Below the pieces are notes generated by a model. That model made no database searches, was not told the origin of the DNA, and was given only the letters and a program-made list of their open reading frames with translations. Source: Nonomuraea soli (GTDB lineage: Bacteria > Actinomycetota > Actinomycetes > Streptosporangiales > Streptosporangiaceae). Taken from it: 64,000 nt of DNA. Made by a program: the position numbers and the translations under genes. The stretch covers positions 964,970 through 1,028,969 of the forward strand of contig NZ_JACDUR010000005.1 of NCBI RefSeq assembly GCF_013761175.1, read 5' to 3'. Shown here piece by piece: positions 56,956 through 64,000 of the stretch (the first letter of the stretch is position 1; each line of letters begins with the position of its first letter).

Positions 56956-57897
56956 ATGCGGGCAATGCTCCTGGTCAACCCCAAGGCGACCACGACGAAC
57001 CGCCGCACGCGCGATGTGCTCATCAGGGCCCTCGGCGCGGCGGTGGAGCTGACGGTCGAGGAGACCGCCTATCGCGGCCACGCGGCGGCTCTGGCCAGTA
57101 CGGCCCACGCCAAGGGCTTCGAGCTGGTGGCGGTCCTGGGTGGCGACGGCACGATCAACGAGACGATCAACGGGTTGCTCAACCCCGCGAACGGTGACGC
57201 TGCGCGACCGTCACTGGCCGTGATCCCCGGCGGCAGCGCGAACGTGTTCGCCAGGGCGCTCGGCCTGCCGAACGACCCGACGGAGGCCACGGGCGCGGTC
57301 CTGGAGGCGCTGCAGGCCGGGCGCAGCCGTACTGTCGGGCTGGGTGAGGCGGTGTGGGAGGGCGGCAGCCGCTACTTCACCTTCTGTGCGGGCATGGGCT
57401 ATGACGCGGAGGTCATCAGGGCCGTGGAGGGCCTGCGCGGCGCCGGGCGAAAGGCCACTCCTGCCCGATATGTGAACACGGCGTTGCGCCACTATCTCCA
57501 GACCGACAAACGACACGCGGCGCTCACGATCACCGGTCCGGGTATCCCGGCCGCGACCCACGTCTTCATGGCGATCATCACCAACACCTCTCCGTGGACC
57601 TACCTCGGAGGCAGGCCGGTCACGCCGACCCCGTGGTCGAGCTTCGAGACCGGGCTCGACCTGCTGGGGATGCGGCGTATGGGCATGTTCACCATGGCCG
57701 GCCTGATCCGCCAGCTGCTCGACCAGGGCCGCGAGAACTGGCCCAAGGGGCGGCACCTCGTGCAGCTCCACGACGAGGCCGAGTTCACGCTGAAGGCCGA
57801 GCGTCCGGTGGCGTTCCAGCTCGACGGCGACTACCTCGGCGAGCGCGAATGGGTGACTTTCCGGTCTATCCCGAACGCGTTACAAGTTTTGGTCTAG
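56956..57897 (+). CDS. Diacylglycerol kinase-family lipid kinase
   Basis: A 313-aa DAGK_cat protein: MLLVNPKATTTNRRTRDVL, the nucleotide loop VAVLGGDGTINETINGLL (about residues 60-77), GGSANVFARALGLPNDP and a C-terminal domain with FQLDGDYLGE. Family members phosphorylate diacylglycerol, sphingoid or related lipids at the membrane. ATG 56956 is the first good start, without a strong ribosome site. The 274-nt gap to whiB1 carries the Crp-like site and no open frame I can support. Confidence 0.9.
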   Translation: MRAMLLVNPKATTTNRRTRDVLIRALGAAVELTVEETAYRGHAAALASTAHAKGFELVAVLGGDGTINETINGLLNPANGDAARPSLAVIPGGSANVFARALGLPNDPTEATGAVLEALQAGRSRTVGLGEAVWEGGSRYFTFCAGMGYDAEVIRAVEGLRGAGRKATPARYVNTALRHYLQTDKRHAALTITGPGIPAATHVFMAIITNTSPWTYLGGRPVTPTPWSSFETGLDLLGMRRMGMFTMAGLIRQLLDQGRENWPKGRHLVQLHDEAEFTLKAERPVAFQLDGDYLGEREWVTFRSIPNALQVLV

Positions 57898-58102
57898 CTG
57901 GTTACATTCGGTCATTGTGTGACGCATCCGACATCCATATCCACCAAAACTTCCCTTCAACCCCCTTGCGTGCACTCAGCGTGGCTGAAAGGCTCAACCT
58001 GACATCGGAACGTAGGACCTTTAACGAACCCCTCGAGGACCTGCGGGATCGTCAGCGGACAACCCCGGATCAACCTGATTCGGGCCACTGTTCGGGCTCG
58101 TT

Positions 58103-58118
58103 AGTGAAAGTCTTCACA
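58103..58118. promoter_or_regulatory. Crp-type site upstream of whiB1
   Basis: AGTGAAAGTCTTCACA matches TGTGA-N6-TCACA with one mismatch at position 1. It ends 53 nt before the whiB1 start. Crp control of whiB1 is known in Mycobacterium tuberculosis, which makes this a plausible conserved site. Confidence 0.55.
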
Positions 58119-58171
58119 AAGTAGTAAGCCGCACGGAGTCAACCAAGACTCCTCTACTAAGGAGTGGACGC

Positions 58172-58426
58172 ATGGACTGGCGCCACCGAGCTGCCTGCCG
58201 TGACGTGGACCCCGAGCTGTTCTTCCCGATCGGCAACACGGGTCCCGCTCTGATGCAGATCGAAGAGGCCAAGCAGGTCTGCAACTCCTGCGCGGTCGTC
58301 GACGGCTGCCTGAAGTGGGCGCTGGAGTCCGGTCAGGACGCCGGCGTCTGGGGTGGGCTCAGCGAGGACGAGCGTCGCGCTCTCAAGCGCCGCAACGCCC
58401 GCGCCCGCGCACGCGCCATCTTCTAA
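58172..58426 (+). CDS. whiB1: WhiB1-type iron-sulfur regulator
   Basis: An 84-aa Wbl protein: Cys9, Cys37, Cys40 and Cys46 bind the [4Fe-4S] cluster (AACRD, VCNSC, DGCLKW), then the GVWGGLSEDERRALKRRNARARAR turn and basic tail bind SigA/DNA. The length and opening MDWRHRAACRDVDPELFFP match WhiB1/WblE. It acts as a nitric-oxide-sensitive transcription factor. AGGAG lies 7 nt upstream. The downstream convergent pdtaS gene preserves the M. tuberculosis order (Rv3219-Rv3220c). Confidence 0.95.
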   Translation: MDWRHRAACRDVDPELFFPIGNTGPALMQIEEAKQVCNSCAVVDGCLKWALESGQDAGVWGGLSEDERRALKRRNARARARAIF

Positions 58427-58456
58427 AACCCGCTTTCACGCGGCTGGGACTCGCTT

Positions 58457-59977
58457 TCACGCGGCCGGCAAAGGGATCGACAGCGTCACCTCGGTCCCGC
58501 CGCCGTCGCGCGGTTCGATCGAGAGCTTGCCGGACAGCTCACCCTCGACCAGGGTGCGCACGATCTGCAAGCCGAGGCTCGTGGATTTGTCGAGGTCGAA
58601 GTCCTCAGGCAGACCGCGCCCGTCGTCCCGCACGATCACGGTGAGCCGCTCACGCCGGTCCGGCCGGTGCTCGAAATGCTGGGCGTCGACCACGACCTCC
58701 AGCCGCTTGGGCCGCCCGTGCTGCAGCGCGTTCTGCAGCAACTCGGTGAGCGCCATGGCCAGCGGTGTGGCGATCAGCGAGGGCATGATCCCGAAGGTGC
58801 CCGTCCGCCTGGGCGTGACCGCCACCTCGGGCGCCGACACCTCGCCCGCCATGGCGATGACACGGTCGGCGATGTCGTCGAAGTCGACGAACTCCTCGGG
58901 CGCGTGCGACAGGGTCTCGTGCACGATCGCGATGGAGCCCACGCGGCGCACGGCCTCCTCCAGCGCCTCACGCCCTTCCGGCACCTGCAGCCGCCGCGCC
59001 TGCAGCCGCAGCAGCGCGGCCACCGTCTGCAGGTTGTTCTTGACCCGGTGGTGGATCTCGCGGATCGTCGCGTCCTTGGTCATCAGTTCGCGCTCGCGCC
59101 GCCGCAGCTCGGTCACGTCACGCAGCAGCACCAGCGCCCCGATGCGCCCGCCGCCCACGATCAGCGGGATCGCGCGCAGCTGCACGATCGTGCCGCCCGA
59201 CTCGACCTCGGTCTCCTTGGCCGCGCGACCGCTGGCCACGATCATCAGGTCCTCGTTGATCGGCTCATCGGAGTAGCAGAGCGTGGCGGTCAGCCGCCCC
59301 AGCTCCGCGCCGACCAGATCGGCGTGCAGGCCCAGCCTCCGGTAGGCCGACAGGGCGTTCGGCGAGGCGTAGGTGACCCGTCCGGCCCGGTCGAGGCGCA
59401 GCAGGCCGTCGCCGACGCGCGGGGAGCGCACCAGGATGGCCGGCTCGCCCGAGAAGGGGAACCGGCCTTCCGCGACCATCTGGGCAAGGTCGGAGGCGCT
59501 CTGCAGGTAGGTGAGCTCCAGCCTCGACGGCGTGCGCGCCGACGACAGGTTCGTCGAGCGCTGGATGACGCCGAGGAAGTGACCTTCCGCGTGTCGGACC
59601 GGGATGGTCTCCTCGCGCACCGGAACGCCGGTGGACCAGTCGGGGTCGCCCTCGCGGCAGATGCGGCGCTCGCTCCAGGCGGTGTCGATCAGCTCGCGCT
59701 GCCCGCGGTGGACCATGGAGCCCACGATGTCGTCGTGATAGACGGTCGGGCCGGTCGTCGGGCGCATCTGCGCGATCGCCACCCAGCCCTCGGGCTCGTC
59801 GACGCTCTCGCCGCCGACGGTGCGCCGCTGCGTGCCGGGCAACGGCGCCCACAGGATGAGGTCGGCGAACGACAGGTCGGCGAGCAGCTGCCAGTCGGAG
59901 ACGAGGGTGTGGAGCCACTCGATGTCCGCGTCGGACAGCTTCGTGTGGCGGACCGCGAGGTCGCTGAGAGTCGGCAC
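58457..59977 (-). CDS. pdtaS: PdtaS-type sensor histidine kinase (HisKA_2)
   Basis: A 506-aa cytoplasmic histidine kinase. An N-terminal GAF-like region (DWQLLADLSFADLILWAP ... ICREGDPDW) and a PAS domain (about residues 185-290) precede the HisKA_2 helix with the phospho-His in REIHHRVKNNLQTVAALLRLQARRL, and a HATPase with N-box TELLQNALQH and G-box DDGRGLPEDFDLDKSTSLGLQIV. PdtaS pairs with the ANTAR regulator PdtaR, not in the window. GTG 59977 gives the expected N-terminus (PTLSDL). Confidence 0.92.
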   Translation of the reverse strand: MPTLSDLAVRHTKLSDADIEWLHTLVSDWQLLADLSFADLILWAPLPGTQRRTVGGESVDEPEGWVAIAQMRPTTGPTVYHDDIVGSMVHRGQRELIDTAWSERRICREGDPDWSTGVPVREETIPVRHAEGHFLGVIQRSTNLSSARTPSRLELTYLQSASDLAQMVAEGRFPFSGEPAILVRSPRVGDGLLRLDRAGRVTYASPNALSAYRRLGLHADLVGAELGRLTATLCYSDEPINEDLMIVASGRAAKETEVESGGTIVQLRAIPLIVGGGRIGALVLLRDVTELRRRERELMTKDATIREIHHRVKNNLQTVAALLRLQARRLQVPEGREALEEAVRRVGSIAIVHETLSHAPEEFVDFDDIADRVIAMAGEVSAPEVAVTPRRTGTFGIMPSLIATPLAMALTELLQNALQHGRPKRLEVVVDAQHFEHRPDRRERLTVIVRDDGRGLPEDFDLDKSTSLGLQIVRTLVEGELSGKLSIEPRDGGGTEVTLSIPLPAA

Positions 59978-60047
59978 GAGTGCATGATGCGTGGTCCGGG
60001 GCCCGTTCTCCAAACCGGGGCCACCCGTCGCCCCCGAAGCCGCACCG

Positions 60048-60056
60048 TTATCCACA
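60048..60056. other. Single consensus DnaA box
   Basis: TTATCCACA is the canonical DnaA 9-mer, between pdtaS and bioF. It is alone, so it is not an origin; it might titrate DnaA or be chance. Confidence 0.3.
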
Positions 60057-60108
60057 GGGCGGGCCGCGCTGCTGTCACCGGCCGGTGCCCGCCTGGCAAG
60101 ATGCGTCC

Positions 60109-61239
60109 ATGCTCGACAGATTCCGTACGGCTGCCGCCGACCGCCGGGCGGCCGGCCTCAGGCGCACGCTCTGGTCGCGCGGCCCCGACTTCGACGGCCT
60201 GCTGGATCTGGCCTCCAACGACTACCTGGGGCTGGCGCGCGATCCCCGGCTCGTCGAGGCCGCCGTCGCGGCCACCCGCCGGTGGGGCACCGGCTCGACC
60301 GGCTCGCGCCTCGTGACGGGCACCACCTCGCTCCACACCGAGCTCGAGCGCGCCCTGGCCGACTTCTGCCAGGCTCCGGGCGCCCTGGTCTTCTCCTCCG
60401 GCTACCTGGCCAATCTCGCCGCCGTCGCGACCCTGGGCCGCGGCGCCGTGGTGATCTCCGACGCGGGCAACCACGCCTCGATCGTCGACGCCTGCCGCCT
60501 GTCGCGTGCCCGGGTCGTCGTGACGCCTCACAAGGATCTCCCGGCGATGGAGAAGGCGCTGGCCAACCGCCACGAGGAGCACGCCGTGCTGGTCACGGAC
60601 GCCGTGTTTTCCGTCGATGGGGATATGGCCGATATTTCCGCCATGTCGGCTCTAGCCGTACGGCACGGCGCCCTGCTCATCGTGGACGAGGCGCACTCTC
60701 TCGGCGTCGTCGGCCAACAAGGACAGGGCACGGTGCACTCAAGCGGCCTCTTCCGGGAATCTCACATTGTGAGAACCATCACACTGTCCAAATCGCTCGG
60801 CTCCCAGGGCGGAGCCGTGCTGGGAGCACCGGAGGTGATCGAGACGCTGATCGACACCGGTCGTTCGTTCATCTTCGACACCGGCCTGGCACCGGGTCCG
60901 GTGGCGGCCGCACTCACAGCGGTGGATATCCTACGAAACCAGCCCGACCTGCCGGGATTTGCCCGCGCCAGGGCGAGCGAGCTGGCCGCCACGGCCCGCG
61001 AGCTCGGCCTGGAGACCAACCACCCGGCCGGTGCGGTCGTCCCCGTGGTGCTCGGCGCGCCGGAAGCGGCGCTCGGCGCCGCTGCCACCTGTGCGGCGCA
61101 CGGAGTGCGCGTCGGATGTTTCCGTCCGCCCTCGGTGCCCGACGGTCGCTCTTGCCTGCGGTTGACCGCACGGGCCAATCTGAGTTCCGATGATCTCGCG
61201 GTGATCAGACACGCCCTCACCGCTGTGGCAGAAAGCTAG
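60109..61239 (+). CDS. bioF: 8-amino-7-oxononanoate synthase
   Basis: A PLP-dependent alpha-oxoamine synthase of 376 aa that joins pimeloyl-CoA (or -ACP) and L-alanine in biotin synthesis. Fold-type I segments: ASNDYLGLARDPR, TGSRLVTGTTSLHTELE, the PLP-ring His in SDAGNHASIVD, VDEAHSLGVVG and the Schiff-base Lys in TITLSKSLGSQGG. ATG 60109 is preferred; it follows a weak ribosome site. It opens the biotin locus. The next gene begins 7 nt later. Confidence 0.93.
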   Translation: MLDRFRTAAADRRAAGLRRTLWSRGPDFDGLLDLASNDYLGLARDPRLVEAAVAATRRWGTGSTGSRLVTGTTSLHTELERALADFCQAPGALVFSSGYLANLAAVATLGRGAVVISDAGNHASIVDACRLSRARVVVTPHKDLPAMEKALANRHEEHAVLVTDAVFSVDGDMADISAMSALAVRHGALLIVDEAHSLGVVGQQGQGTVHSSGLFRESHIVRTITLSKSLGSQGGAVLGAPEVIETLIDTGRSFIFDTGLAPGPVAAALTAVDILRNQPDLPGFARARASELAATARELGLETNHPAGAVVPVVLGAPEAALGAAATCAAHGVRVGCFRPPSVPDGRSCLRLTARANLSSDDLAVIRHALTAVAES

Positions 61240-61246
61240 GTGGGAC

Positions 61247-61966
61247 GTGGTCGAAGAGGGCCCTCGCGTACCGAAGTACTACGACGTCAAACGCAGTCTC
61301 CTTGAGCTCACCAAGAGCTTGCCCGCGGGCGCCGCCCTGCCGCCGGAGCGCACCCTCGCCGTGCGCTTCGAGACCTCGCGCACGACCGTCCGCCAGGCCC
61401 TGTCCGAGCTCGTCGTCGAGGGCCGGCTGCTGCGCATCCAGGGCAAGGGCACCTTCGTCGCCCAGCCCAAGGTCGCCCAGGTGCTGCAGTTGAGCTCCTA
61501 CATCGGCGACCTGCGCAACGCCGGGCTCGAACCCGACACCAAGATCCTGGAGATCGGCTACATCTCCGCCGACGAGCCACTGGCCCGCCGCCTGGCGATC
61601 AACCCGGGCGGGCGCGTGCTGCGCATCCACCGGCTGCGCCTGGCCAACGGGGAGCCGGTCTCGATCGACACCACCCACCTGTCGGCCCGCCGGTTCCCAC
61701 GGCTGCGGCGGGAGCTGGAGGTGCACTCCTCGCTGTACGAGACGCTGCACAACGCCTACAACGTGCGGCTGACGGATGCCGAGGAGATCATCGAGACAGT
61801 CCTCGCGACGCCGTACGACGCTCAGATGCTGGGGGTTGACGTGGGGTTGCCGATGTTGCTGCTGACGCGGCACGCCTTCGACGCGGACGGCAATCCGGTG
61901 GAGTGGGCTCAGTCGTTGTACCGAGGGGACCGCTACAAGTTCGTCACCCGCCTGCGCAGGCCCTAA
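61247..61966 (+). CDS. GntR-family regulator, DasR-like (HTH + UTRA)
   Basis: A 239-aa HutC-subfamily GntR protein: HTH (LPPERTLAVRFETSRTTVRQALSELVVEGRLLRIQGKGTFV) and UTRA ligand domain (YISADEPLARRLAINPGGRVLRIHRLRLANGEPVSIDTTHLSARRFP ... WAQSLYRGDRYKFVTRLRRP). The start PRVPKYYDVKRSLLEL and the whole protein resemble Streptomyces DasR, the GlcNAc-6-P-responsive regulator of chitin use and development. I cannot tell ortholog from paralog. It lies in the biotin locus. GTG 61247 follows AGGTGGG. No DasR-type dre site was found nearby. Confidence 0.85.
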   Translation: MVEEGPRVPKYYDVKRSLLELTKSLPAGAALPPERTLAVRFETSRTTVRQALSELVVEGRLLRIQGKGTFVAQPKVAQVLQLSSYIGDLRNAGLEPDTKILEIGYISADEPLARRLAINPGGRVLRIHRLRLANGEPVSIDTTHLSARRFPRLRRELEVHSSLYETLHNAYNVRLTDAEEIIETVLATPYDAQMLGVDVGLPMLLLTRHAFDADGNPVEWAQSLYRGDRYKFVTRLRRP

Positions 61967-61988
61967 CCCCCGGCGCCCGTCGGCACGT

Positions 61989-62078
61989 CGGCACGTCGAC
62001 CCTCGGCACGTCGACCCTCGGCACGTCGACCCTCGGCACGTCGACCCTCGGCACGTCGACCCTCGGCACGTCGACCCT
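61989..62078. repeat. Six perfect 15-bp tandem repeats
   Basis: The unit CGGCACGTCGACCCT occurs six times without error, starting 22 nt after the DasR-like stop. It has no reading frame on the plus strand that starts well. Perfection implies recent expansion. Confidence 0.9.
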
Positions 62079-62142
62079 CGGCACGTGGGCCCGTCGACAC
62101 GTGGGCCCATCGACACGTGGGCCCATCGACACGTGGGCCCAT
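62079..62142. repeat. Four 16-bp tandem repeats
   Basis: The unit CGACACGTGGGCCCAT repeats four times; the first copy is CGGCACGTGGGCCCGT, sharing its start with the preceding 15-bp unit. The change from 15 to 16 bp happens within the same array, which suggests the arrays evolved from each other. Confidence 0.88.
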
Positions 62143-62158
62143 CGGCACCCGGCACCTC

Positions 62159-62204
62159 GGGGCTGCGGGGCTGCAGGGCTGCAGGGCTGCAGGGCTGCGA
62201 GCTT
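62159..62204. repeat. 9-bp tandem repeat
   Basis: GGGGCTGCA-type units (GGGCTGCAG) recur about five times, with the first and last copies diverged. It joins the larger minisatellite block. Confidence 0.75.
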
Positions 62205-62331
62205 GGCGTGCAGGCGTCGAGCGGCGGGGCGAGAGGGCGGGGCCGGTCGAGAGGCTTCGGGGGCACGGGCCTTGAGGCACGAGGCTTCAGGGCACGGACC
62301 CAGAGACACACGACGTGGCTGCGCGGACCAT

Positions 62332-62410
62332 CGGCCGCCCGAGACCCCGGCCGCCCGAGACCCCGGCCGCCCGGGACTTCGGCTGCCCGGGACTTCGGCT
62401 GCCGGGACGT
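62332..62410. repeat. Five 16-bp repeats just before bioD
   Basis: The unit CGGCCGCCCGAGACCC recurs five times, with later copies as CGGCTGCCCGGGACTT. It ends 27 nt before the bioD start. Between 62205 and 62331 nothing recognisable is present. Confidence 0.8.
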
Positions 62411-62436
62411 CGGGGTGTGGGGTGCGAGGCGGGCCT

Positions 62437-63420
62437 ATGCTCGGGCGGGTGAGTGTCCTCGTGGTGACCGGCACAGACACCGGTGTGGGCAAGACGATCG
62501 TGACCGCGGCCATCGCCGCGCTCGCCTACGACAGGGGCTCCTCCGTCGCGGTGGTCAAACCAGCGCAGACCGGCGTAGGCCCCACCGAGGCGGGTGACCT
62601 CGACGAGGTGCGCAGGCTCTCGGGCGTCACCACCACGTTCGAGTTCGCCCGCTTCCCCGACCCGCTCTCCCCCGCCGCGGCGGCGCGGGTGTCGGGCATG
62701 CCGCCCGTCAGCCTGGCCTCGGCGGCCCGGCGCATCGAGGAGCTGAGGGAGAGCAACCAGCTGGTGCTGGTGGAGGGCGCCGGCGGGCTGCTGGTGCGCT
62801 TCGACGAGGACGGCGCGACGCTCGCCGACCTGGCCAAGCGGCTCGGCGCCCAGGTGCTCGTGGTCACCAGGGCGGCGCTGGGCACGCTCAACCACACGGC
62901 GCTCACCCTGGAGGCGATGGCGCACCGGGGACTCGACCTGGCGGGGCTGGTCATCGGGGAGTGGCCGGTGGAGCCGGGGCTGGCCGAGCGGTGCAACGTG
63001 GCCGACCTGGAGATGCTGGCCGCCCGCCCCCTCGCAGGCGTCCTCCCCGCGGGCGCCTCGCGCTGCGGAACCGGCGCGCTTCCCGCCGCGACCGTCGGCT
63101 CCGGGGGCGCGGTCCCGCCCGACAGGGCTGGCTCACCCGACAGGGCCGTCCCACCCGACGGAGCTGGCTCGCCCCACGGAGCTGGCTCACCCGACAGGGC
63201 TGGCTCACCCGACAAGGCTGGCTCACCCGACGGGGCCGCCGGCAGTGCCGTGGGCGCCTCCGGCGGTTCTGGGGTCGGGGGCGGCGAGTCTGGGGCCCCT
63301 GTTTCTCGCCCCGCCACCTGCGCCGATTTCACCACCCTGGCCCGGCGAAGTCTGGCCCCCAGTCTTGGCGGCGTCTTCGACCCGGCCGCGTTCAGAAGGA
63401 CCCTTAAGCTGACCGGGTGA
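62437..63420 (+). CDS. bioD: Dethiobiotin synthetase with repeat insertion
   Basis: A 327-aa dethiobiotin synthetase, against about 230 aa normally. P-loop: VTGTDTGVGKTIVTAAI (about residues 9-25); KPAQTGV follows, then VEGAGGLLVRFDEDGATLADLA and the typical NHTALTLEA. Between about residues 210 and 290 a Gly/Ser/Pro/Asp-rich stretch (repeated GSPDRA) is inserted, before a normal C-terminus (LARRSLAPSLGGVFDPAAFRR). ATG 62437 has GAGG 7 nt upstream; GTG 62449 would also fit (M-SVLVVTG). It overlaps bioB by 4 nt (GTGA). Confidence 0.88.
   Translation: MLGRVSVLVVTGTDTGVGKTIVTAAIAALAYDRGSSVAVVKPAQTGVGPTEAGDLDEVRRLSGVTTTFEFARFPDPLSPAAAARVSGMPPVSLASAARRIEELRESNQLVLVEGAGGLLVRFDEDGATLADLAKRLGAQVLVVTRAALGTLNHTALTLEAMAHRGLDLAGLVIGEWPVEPGLAERCNVADLEMLAARPLAGVLPAGASRCGTGALPAATVGSGGAVPPDRAGSPDRAVPPDGAGSPHGAGSPDRAGSPDKAGSPDGAAGSAVGASGGSGVGGGESGAPVSRPATCADFTTLARRSLAPSLGGVFDPAAFRRTLKLTG
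63121..63228 (+). repeat. In-frame 18-bp repeat in bioD, 6 copies
   Basis: Six 18-nt units from GACAGGGCTGGCTCACCC occur back to back, with a few changes in each. They encode six-residue units (D-R-A-G-S-P). The period of 18 keeps the bioD frame. Confidence 0.9.
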
Positions 63421-64000
63421 CGATCCTCGACATCGCCCGCACCCAGGTCCTGGAGCAGGGCAAAGGCCTTGACCGCGAGCAGGCGCTCCGCTGTCTCCTT
63501 CTCGACGACGCCCTCCTGCCCGACCTGCTCGCGCTGGCGCACGAGGTGCGCATGAAGTGGTGCGGCCCCGAGGTGGAGGTGGAGGGCATCATCTCCCTCA
63601 AGACCGGCGGCTGCCCGGAGGACTGCCACTTCTGCTCGCAGTCGGGCCAGTTCTCCTCTCCGGTGCGTGCCGTGTGGCTCGACATCGACGAGCTGGTCAA
63701 GGCCGCCGTCGAGACCGCGAAGACGGGCGCCACGGAGTTCTGCATCGTCGCGGCCGTGCGCGGCCCCGACCGGCGGCTGATGGAGCAGGTGCGCCAGGGG
63801 GTGAGGGCCATCCAGGAGGCCGTCGAGATCAACGTCGCCTGCTCGCTCGGCATGCTCACCCAGGAGCAGGTCGACGAGCTGGCCGGCATGGGCGTGCACC
63901 GCTACAACCACAACCTGGAGACCGCCGAGTCGCATTTCTCCCAGGTGGTCACCACGCACACCTGGCAGGAACGGTGGGACACCTGTGAAATGATCAAGGC
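63417..64000 (+). CDS. bioB: Biotin synthase, 3'-truncated by window end
   Basis: The first 194 residues of a radical-SAM biotin synthase: the cluster motif C-x3-C-x2-C (GCPEDCHFCSQ, residues about 65-75) binds the [4Fe-4S] used with SAM to insert sulfur into dethiobiotin. The following INVACSLGMLTQEQVDEL and HNLETAESHF match BioB. The GTG start overlaps bioD by 4 nt. The C-terminal half lies beyond the window. Confidence 0.95.
   Translation, partial: MTILDIARTQVLEQGKGLDREQALRCLLLDDALLPDLLALAHEVRMKWCGPEVEVEGIISLKTGGCPEDCHFCSQSGQFSSPVRAVWLDIDELVKAAVETAKTGATEFCIVAAVRGPDRRLMEQVRQGVRAIQEAVEINVACSLGMLTQEQVDELAGMGVHRYNHNLETAESHFSQVVTTHTWQERWDTCEMIK

Noticed and set aside
57918..57933. Second Crp-like site before whiB1
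   Set aside because: TGTGACGCATCCGACA fits only one half of the consensus; the other half has two mismatches.
60048..60056. Chromosomal origin signal
   Set aside because: Only one DnaA box was found and no dnaA, dnaN or AT-rich unwinding region is nearby.
61979..62410. CRISPR array
   Set aside because: Units are 9-16 bp with no spacers, so this is a minisatellite block; no cas gene is present.

Overview
The window is a GC-rich actinomycete chromosome segment. Evidence includes third-position G/C bias in every gene, frequent GTG and TTG starts with GGAGG-type ribosome sites, a fused Kgd/OdhA 2-oxoglutarate enzyme followed by a DUF6104 gene, nickel SOD with its own peptidase, a WhiB1-PdtaS pair, a SigB/F/G-type sigma factor and a Cys-type 'HVDYCR' leader peptide. 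Proteases of the tandem type seen here point to Streptosporangiales (Nonomuraea/Streptosporangium-like), but that rank is an inference. I see no rRNA, tRNA, CRISPR array, phage or insertion sequence.

Layout. 0-8.2 kb: an EgtD-like methyltransferase with a membrane partner; then gmd facing a glycosyltransferase, methyltransferase and alpha/alpha-barrel (prenyltransferase-like) operon, a DUF1702 gene and another methyltransferase. 8.2-12.2 kb: PPOX-class flavoprotein, ferredoxin and zinc alcohol dehydrogenase; a membrane P-loop GTPase and its membrane partner. 12.2-20.1 kb: ArsR/VOC pair, AraC and NmrA/SnoaL pair, DinB, a sugar-type operon (ROK regulator, Gfo/Idh/MocA dehydrogenase, TIM-barrel isomerase) and an SDR. 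20.2-27.8 kb: DapB-like dehydrogenase; a flavin-monooxygenase operon for sulfur scavenging headed by a tiny cysteine leader peptide; an HTH-MFS-metallo-hydrolase operon; a B3/4 protein. 27.9-37.5 kb: kgd, DUF6104, a DUF4097-PadR pair, MpaB/MDR genes and a thiolase-like gene.

37.8-44.2 kb holds the most unusual region: four consecutive secreted trypsin-fold proteins. The first two have complete His-Asp-Ser triads. The last two, each 531 aa, carry a repeat-bearing insertion, and the catalytic serine is replaced by Asp or Asn. These two probable pseudoproteases share a perfect Crp-type site and a covarying hairpin leader, which the active pair lacks.

44.4-53.4 kb: an HTH/TPR regulator, malic enzyme, an amino-acid ABC transporter with two binding proteins, a CGNR protein, divergent sodX/sodN, and an anti-sigma-type ATPase with its sigma factor. 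53.8-58.4 kb: secreted M28 peptidase, VOC protein, serine hydrolase, lipid-kinase family protein and whiB1. 58.4-64 kb: pdtaS and a biotin locus (bioF, DasR-like GntR regulator, a large minisatellite block, bioD with an in-frame repeat insertion, bioB running off the end).

Two themes recur. Short GC-rich tandem repeats occur at seven places, some inside genes. Many small regulators have clean inverted repeats directly at their own promoters, and some of these genes look leaderless.
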